From DASTHG01 sp041498155 (GTDB lineage Bacteria; Gemmatimonadota; Gemmatimonadetes; Gemmatimonadales; GWC2-71-9): a DNA stretch of 20,514 nucleotides. Position numbers and translations under genes: made by a program. The notes beneath the pieces are model-generated. The model worked only from the letters and a program-made list of their open reading frames with translations, was not told the DNA's origin and ran no database searches. The stretch covers positions 1 through 20,514 of the forward strand of contig JBGQHV010000044.1 in NCBI GenBank assembly GCA_041498155.1, in the 5' to 3' direction. Position 1 is the stretch's first letter. Each line of letters starts with the position of its first letter. This document shows positions 16,078 to 20,514 of the stretch, one piece after another.

Positions 16078-16589
16078 TCTCGGTCATCGGGAAGAAGGAT
16101 GCGGGGAAGACCTCGCTCATCGTGGCTCTCGCCGCGGAGCTGCGCCGCAAGTTCCGCGTGATGACGATCAAGCACGGCACCCACGCCGCCGATCTCGACC
16201 AGCGCGGCAAGGACACCTGGCGCCACTGGCATGAAGGCAAGGCCGAGCGCGTGCTGCTGGAGGCGCCCGGAGCGCGCGTCCTGTTCGAGCGCACCGAACA
16301 CGAGGACGATCCAATCACCCTGGCCCGTCGTTACCTCGACGGGGCCGACATCGTCCTCGTCGAAGGATTCTCGGCGCACCCCCTGCCCAAGATCGAGGTG
16401 TTTCGCACCGTGTGCGGCGACGCGCCGATCTACGATCCCGCGCGGGACAACGCCGACCAGTGGGTCGCGATGATCACCGACCAGTCCGCGTTCCGCGCCC
16501 CGTTCCCCGTGTTCCGCTTCAGCGACACGAGCTGGCTCGTGTCGCTCGCCACGCTCGCGTGGGATCGCGCCCGGATCCTCCCGCCCTGA
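16059..16589 (+). CDS. mobB: Molybdopterin-guanine dinucleotide biosynthesis adaptor MobB
   Basis: MobB is a P-loop GTP-binding protein that assists MobA in attaching GMP to molybdopterin. The 176-residue protein has Walker A 'GKKDAGKTS' (11-19), 'RVMTIKHGTHAADLDQRGKDTWRH' (abridged in pattern, the KH-x-H-x-D block typical of MobB) and 'VLVEGFSAHPLPKIEVFR', the other MobB signature. Start is the GTG at 16059 inside the last 19 bp of mobA; this is the start that puts the P-loop at the usual distance. It overlaps moeA. Function is well supported. Confidence 0.95.
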   Translation: MAATRIISVIGKKDAGKTSLIVALAAELRRKFRVMTIKHGTHAADLDQRGKDTWRHWHEGKAERVLLEAPGARVLFERTEHEDDPITLARRYLDGADIVLVEGFSAHPLPKIEVFRTVCGDAPIYDPARDNADQWVAMITDQSAFRAPFPVFRFSDTSWLVSLATLAWDRARILPP

Positions 16590-17836
16590 CCGGGCTGGAT
16601 CCAGCGGAGGCCGCGCGGCTCATCATCGCCGGCGCGTCGCCGCTGCCCGCCGTGCCGCGGCCGCTGCGCGAGGCGCTCGACCTCGTCACGGCGGAAGACG
16701 TGATCTCCCCGATCGACCTGCCGCCGTGGACCAATTCCGCCATGGACGGATACGCCTGCCGGTCCACCGACGTCCGGGCGGGCGCCGTGCTCCGGGTGGT
16801 GGAGACCGTCGCCGCGGGCCAGTTCCCCGAGCGGACGCTCGCGGCGGGCGAGGCCACCCGCATCTTCACGGGCGCCCCGCTGCCCGGCGGGGCCGACGGC
16901 GTGATCCGGCAGGAAGACACCGAGTCCGCGGACGGCCGGGTGACGATTCGCGACCCGCGCGACGCCGGGAAGAACATCCGCCGCACGGGCGAGGACATCC
17001 GGCGCGGCGACCTCGTCCTGCCGTCGGGCACCCCGTTGGGCCCCGCCCAGCTCGGCGTGCTCGCCTCCATCGCCCACGAGCCGGTGTCCGTCCACCGGCG
17101 GCCGGTGGTGGCGTTCCTGGGCTCGGGCGACGAGATCGTGGATCTCGACCGCCGGGCGGAGATTCTCGCGGGCACCAAGATCGCGACCTCCAATTCCTAC
17201 ACTTTGTCGGCGATGATCCGGTGGGCGGGCGGAGTCCCTCGCGAGCTTGGGCTAGCGCGTGACACCATGGAATCGCTGCGCGAGCACATCGTCCGGGCCG
17301 ACGGCGCCGACGTGCTCGTCACCACCGCCGGCGTGAGCGTCGGTGAGCACGACCTGGTGCGCTCCGTGTTGACCGAGCTGGGCTGCTCTATGCAGGTGTG
17401 GCGCGTACGCATGCGCCCCGGCGCCCCGCTCGGATTCGGCGTGCTTCCCGCCGCGCGGGGGCCGCTGCCCTGGATCGGCCTTCCCGGCAATCCGGTGAGC
17501 ACCATGGTCACCTTCGAGCTGTTCGTGCGACCGCTGATCCGCCGCATGCTGGGCCACACGCGCCCATTCCGTCGCACGGTGCCGGTGGTGGTGGAAGAGG
17601 AGATCTCGCTCGGACCGAAGCTGCGGCATTTCCTCCGGGCGATCGTCGCGCCGCGCGCCGACGGCACGCTTGGCGCGCGGCTCACCGGGCCACAGGGCTC
17701 GGGCATCCTCACGTCGATGGCCCGCGCCGACGCGCTGCTCATCGTCCCCGCGGACCGGCCGCGCGTCGCGGCGGGTGAGACATTGACCGCGCTCGTGCTC
17801 GACGATCCGCACCACGGCAGCGAGCCGACGTACTGA
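16559..17836 (+). CDS. moeA: Molybdopterin molybdenumtransferase MoeA
   Basis: MoeA inserts molybdate (or tungstate) into adenylylated molybdopterin. The protein (425 residues from the GTG at 16559) shows the MoeA N-terminal domain with 'PPWTNSAMDGYA' (about 55-65) and 'IFTGAPLPGGADGVI'. The MPT-binding domain has 'VTTAGVSVGEHD' (about 254-265) and 'IGLPGNPVSTMVTFELFV' (about 305-322), and a C-terminal domain IV follows. The start is uncertain. No ATG exists near the expected N-terminus: GTG at 16559 overlaps mobB by 31 bp, while a CTG at 16586 would overlap by 4 bp (CTGA), like several neighbours. Its stop overlaps the next ATG by one base. The family call is certain. Confidence 0.95.
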   Translation: MGSRPDPPALTGLDPAEAARLIIAGASPLPAVPRPLREALDLVTAEDVISPIDLPPWTNSAMDGYACRSTDVRAGAVLRVVETVAAGQFPERTLAAGEATRIFTGAPLPGGADGVIRQEDTESADGRVTIRDPRDAGKNIRRTGEDIRRGDLVLPSGTPLGPAQLGVLASIAHEPVSVHRRPVVAFLGSGDEIVDLDRRAEILAGTKIATSNSYTLSAMIRWAGGVPRELGLARDTMESLREHIVRADGADVLVTTAGVSVGEHDLVRSVLTELGCSMQVWRVRMRPGAPLGFGVLPAARGPLPWIGLPGNPVSTMVTFELFVRPLIRRMLGHTRPFRRTVPVVVEEEISLGPKLRHFLRAIVAPRADGTLGARLTGPQGSGILTSMARADALLIVPADRPRVAAGETLTALVLDDPHHGSEPTY

Positions 17837-18468
17837 TGATCCGCGACCTCCAGGCGTTGCTGCTCGTCTTCACGTCGGTGCTGTTCATCGTGGATCCGTT
17901 CGCCGCGGTGCCGAGCTTCCTCGCGATGACGGCGCGCGATTCGGCGAAGACGCGGCGCGCGCACGCCCGGCGCGGAGCGTGGACCGCGGCGATCACCCTG
18001 ACCCTGTTCGCGCTCGCGGGCAGCCTGATCTTCAAAGTGTTCGGCATCACGATCGGCGCGTTCAAGATCGCGGGCGGGGTGCTCATCGGGCTCAACGCGC
18101 TCGACATGGTGCAGGCGCGTCGCAGCCAGCAGCGCGAGACCCCGGCCGAAACCGCGGAGGGCATCGAGAAGGAAGACATCGGGATCCTGCCGCTGGGCGT
18201 CCCGATGCTCGCGGGACCGGGCGCGATCTCCACCGTGATGGTGCTCGCCCTGGGATCGAAGAGCTGGGTGACCACCGTGGCCGTCTACGTTTCGATCGCG
18301 CTCACTGCGTACGTGTCCTACGTGACCCTCGCCGCCGCGTCAGTCGTGGAACGGCGTCTGGGCCGCACGGGTATGCGTATCCTCACCCGGTTAATGGGAC
18401 TCGTCCTCTGCGCCATCGCCGTACAATTCATCGTCGACGGAATCCGAATGAGCTTCGCCCGCGCGTGA
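17836..18468 (+). CDS. MarC-family integral membrane protein
   Basis: This 210-residue inner-membrane protein has six likely transmembrane helices. Family hallmarks are the start 'LLLVFTSVLFIVDPFAAVPSFLAMT', abridged here to its pattern (the 'DPxGxxPxF' block of MarC), 'FGITIGAFKIAGGVLI' and 'GILPLGVPMLAGPGAIST'. The molecular role of MarC proteins is unknown; the early link to multiple antibiotic resistance was not upheld. It starts at the last base of the moeA stop (TGATG) and overlaps the next start (GTGA), so it is co-transcribed with the cofactor genes. The central cytoplasmic loop is charged ('QARRSQQRETPAETAEGIEKED', split in pattern). Confidence 0.93.
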   Translation: MIRDLQALLLVFTSVLFIVDPFAAVPSFLAMTARDSAKTRRAHARRGAWTAAITLTLFALAGSLIFKVFGITIGAFKIAGGVLIGLNALDMVQARRSQQRETPAETAEGIEKEDIGILPLGVPMLAGPGAISTVMVLALGSKSWVTTVAVYVSIALTAYVSYVTLAAASVVERRLGRTGMRILTRLMGLVLCAIAVQFIVDGIRMSFARA

Positions 18469-19679
18469 CGTATGGCCGCGCGGGCCTGCTGGTGCTGGCC
18501 CTCGGGCTCACCGGCCGCGCGGACGCGCAGGGATTCACGCTCCAGTGGGGCGCCGGGGCGATCCCGGCGCTCACCGAGACGAATGTCGTCCCGGGCGACC
18601 GCTCGCTGGGCGAAGCGCGTATGCTCCTCCCGGTGGCGATGCTCCACGCGGCCGCGCTGGGTGGCCGGCTGCGTCTCGTCGCCACCGCGAACTTCGAGAA
18701 GTACACCATCCCGCACGGGGAGCTGGCCCCGGGCAACTGGGGCGAGAGCTTCGAAGACCGCCGGCACCCTCACACCCTGGTGCACGAGCTGATGCTCGTG
18801 GGCGGCGGTCCACACCTCTTCGTTGCCGCCGGGAAGGGCTTCGTCCCCTTCGGCACCGACGATCCGATGTCGCGGCCGCCCGTGCTCTTCCCCGTCAACC
18901 ATCATCTGAGCCAGATCCTCGAGCGGGCAGTGGCCATGGCTGGCGTGCGGGTGCGCTGGGCGTCCCTGGAAGGAGCCGTCTTCAACGGTGACGAGCCGGT
19001 TTCCCCCGGATCGTGGCCCGCCTGGGACCGGTTCGGCGATTCCTGGGCGCTGCGCCTTACCCTGCGCCCGGTGATCGGGCTCGAGACCCAGGCGTCGGTC
19101 GCCTCGGTCCATTCACCCGAGAACCGGCCCGGCGCGGGCCCCGACGATCGCAAGGCGAGCGTCTCGGCCCGGTGGGAGCGCGGCCGCTGGTACGGCGAGA
19201 TGGAGTGGGCCCGCACCGCCACGGCGGACTGGTTCTTCGTGTTTCACTCGGTGCTGGCCGAAGGGGCGATGCGGCTGCCGCGGCACCGTCCGTATGTGCG
19301 GTTCGAGCGCAGCGACCGGCCGGAGGAGGAGCGGGTGTTTGCCAGCCAGTTCCGCACGCGCCGACCCCTGTTCGAGAACTCGATCCTCGGCATCACGCGC
19401 TGGACGATCGTCACCGCGGGAGATGCGCTCGAGCTGCAGCGCGGCCCGCTGCGCTACGCGCCCTTCGTGGAGGGTTCTTGGATCGGGATCGCCAGGGTCG
19501 GCGGTGGGGTATTCGTTCCGACCACCTTCTACGGGCGCGACCACGGCGCGTCGCTCACCGTCGGCATACGCCTTGCGATCGGGATGGCCATGCACCGGAT
19601 GGGCCGTTACGACACGAGCCCCGCGGAAGGGACCGCGCCGATGACCATGCCGATGGAGCACGGGGAACACAACGAATGA
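18465..19679 (+). CDS. Outer-membrane protein 3, porin-like, with Met/His-rich C-terminal tail
   Basis: This 404-residue exported protein starts at the GTG at 18465 (GTGA overlap with marC). Its signal peptide 'MTYGRAGLLVLALGLTGRADAQ' fixes this start. The body has many amphipathic strands ('LRLVATANFEKYTI', 'GGGPHLFVAAGKGFVPFGTDDP', 'VRWASLEGAVFNGDEP', 'YGEMEWARTATADWFFVFHSVL', 'GASLTVGIRLAIGMAM'), typical of a 14-16-stranded porin-like barrel. The last 31 residues (374-404) are unusual, 'MAMHRMGRYD...TAPMTMPMEHGEHNE', rich in Met and His. This suggests soft-metal (for example copper) binding in the periplasm. Its stop overlaps the next start (ATGA). I do not recognise a named family. Confidence 0.82.
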   Translation: MTYGRAGLLVLALGLTGRADAQGFTLQWGAGAIPALTETNVVPGDRSLGEARMLLPVAMLHAAALGGRLRLVATANFEKYTIPHGELAPGNWGESFEDRRHPHTLVHELMLVGGGPHLFVAAGKGFVPFGTDDPMSRPPVLFPVNHHLSQILERAVAMAGVRVRWASLEGAVFNGDEPVSPGSWPAWDRFGDSWALRLTLRPVIGLETQASVASVHSPENRPGAGPDDRKASVSARWERGRWYGEMEWARTATADWFFVFHSVLAEGAMRLPRHRPYVRFERSDRPEEERVFASQFRTRRPLFENSILGITRWTIVTAGDALELQRGPLRYAPFVEGSWIGIARVGGGVFVPTTFYGRDHGASLTVGIRLAIGMAMHRMGRYDTSPAEGTAPMTMPMEHGEHNE

Positions 19680-20514
19680 TATGGATGCGGAAGTGGGTAC
19701 CGGTCGTGATCGGAAGCCTGGCGGCAGCCGCGTGCGGCGGCGGCAAGGGGATCACTCCCCCACCGCCGCCGCCCGGGCAGATCGTGCTCGTCGATTCACT
19801 CCCGATCCCCGAGAACTACGGCATCCACGACCAGTTCATCCGCGACGGCCTGGCGTTCGTGTGCGCCTGGAAGACCGGCGTGTTGATCTACGACGTCGGC
19901 AACGGGATCAAGGGCGGTTCTCCGGGGAATCCGAAGCTCGTGGGACAGGTGGTCACCAGCGATACCAGCCTTATCGGTGTGGACGATCACAACGCATGGT
20001 GGTTCCACAACCCCGCCACCAACGAGCAGAAATACCTCTTCGTCGGTCAAGAGGGCCCCGGTACGATCGGCGCCAAGTCGTCCGGAGACATCCACGTCGT
20101 GGACGTATCCGATTTGACGAACCCGGATGAAGTCGCGCTGTTCCATCGGGCGGGCTCGGGAACCCACAACTTCTGGATGGACGAGGCCAACCAGGTCCTG
20201 TATGCCGCGTATTACAACGGCGGCGTCGTGGCGATCGACGTGTCGGGCACCCTCTCGGGCGACATCTCGTCCCGCCTGATCGATACCGTGAGCTTCGGCG
20301 CCGGCAACACGTACACCTGGGGCGTGCAGCTCTACAACGGCGCGATCTACGCGATCGATATGGTGTCGGGGCTGTGGCACCTCAACACCAGTCTGGGCTC
20401 GCTGGGCTCGTCGGGCGGCGGCAACAACGAGGCGGCGCGCTACAGCTCGGACCTCTGGGTCGCGAACGGCTACGCGTACACCGGCACCTGGGATCACGTC
20501 CACCGAACGGGTCT
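19676..20514 (+). CDS. LVIVD-repeat putative lipoprotein (partial, runs off window)
   Basis: The frame from the ATG at 19676 (ATGA overlap with the previous gene; a second in-frame ATG at 19685) is open to the window end, so only the first 279 residues are seen. The N-terminus 'MIWMRKWVPVVIGSLAAAACGGG' is a lipoprotein-like signal with Cys20, followed by a proline spacer. The rest consists of beta-propeller-like repeats ('FIRDGLAFVCAWKTGVLIYDV', 'GDIHVVDVSDLTNPDEVALF', 'YYNGGVVAIDVSG', 'GAIYAIDMVSGLWHL'), the pattern of LVIVD repeats found in exported proteins of unknown role. His-rich turns ('DDHNAWWFHNP', 'GTHNFWMD') may line a binding surface. It is probably cell-envelope attached and translated with the porin-like protein. 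Confidence 0.85.
   Translation, partial: MIWMRKWVPVVIGSLAAAACGGGKGITPPPPPPGQIVLVDSLPIPENYGIHDQFIRDGLAFVCAWKTGVLIYDVGNGIKGGSPGNPKLVGQVVTSDTSLIGVDDHNAWWFHNPATNEQKYLFVGQEGPGTIGAKSSGDIHVVDVSDLTNPDEVALFHRAGSGTHNFWMDEANQVLYAAYYNGGVVAIDVSGTLSGDISSRLIDTVSFGAGNTYTWGVQLYNGAIYAIDMVSGLWHLNTSLGSLGSSGGGNNEAARYSSDLWVANGYAYTGTWDHVHRTG

Noticed and set aside
16590..16606. CTGGATCCAG palindrome as another copy of the gpmI repeat
   Set aside because: It shares only the GGATCC core, has no CCGGG arms, and lies in a normal MoeA N-terminus.

Overview
The window is about 20.5 kb of very GC-rich bacterial DNA (roughly 70% GC by eye) that is almost entirely coding. The gene complement is a Gram-negative one: Sec signal peptides that end in -AQ, outer-membrane beta-barrels and lipoproteins. 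My best guess for the source is Gemmatimonadota or a nearby lineage. That is an inference from protein style, not from a marker gene. No rRNA, tRNA, CRISPR array, transposase or phage gene is visible, and no gene-free stretch exceeds about 115 bp.

The window has two blocks that diverge from a single point at about 9122-9131, where the two opposing start codons lie only 10 bp apart.

Left block (minus strand, 9121 down to 1). A translationally coupled trio opens it: an exported SH3-like protein, a small DUF2281-like protein and a small lipoprotein. Next is guaB (IMP dehydrogenase). Then comes an APC-family amino-acid permease with a good sigma70-type promoter, a LytS-like sensor kinase with its LytTR response regulator (4-bp overlap), a second paralogous APC permease, and a DHH-family phosphoesterase (NrnA type) that is cut by the window edge. 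The two permeases flank the two-component system, which suggests that it controls amino-acid uptake.

Right block (plus strand, 9132 to 20514). Fourteen consecutive genes follow with no gap larger than 19 bp and many 1-, 4- or 8-bp overlaps: gpmI; a beta-barrel; a TupB/TupC-like tungstate/molybdate ABC permease and ATPase without a substrate-binding protein; a PTPS/QueD-fold protein without its catalytic Cys and Asp; FdhD; a CoA-binding protein; a second beta-barrel; MobA, MobB and MoeA; a MarC-family membrane protein; a third outer-membrane protein with a Met/His-rich tail; and an LVIVD-repeat lipoprotein (partial). The core is oxyanion uptake plus the late steps of molybdenum/tungsten cofactor assembly (metal insertion by MoeA, GMP attachment by MobA/MobB, sulfuration by FdhD). 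Envelope proteins are interleaved with it.

The points most worth following up are: the degenerate PTPS homologue inside the Mo/W cluster; the beta-barrel next to tupBC; two different palindromic mini-repeats inside protein-coding sequence (gpmI and a signal-peptide region); and several minus-strand starts with a -10-like hexamer 5-7 nt before the ATG and little or no Shine-Dalgarno, which suggests leaderless transcription.
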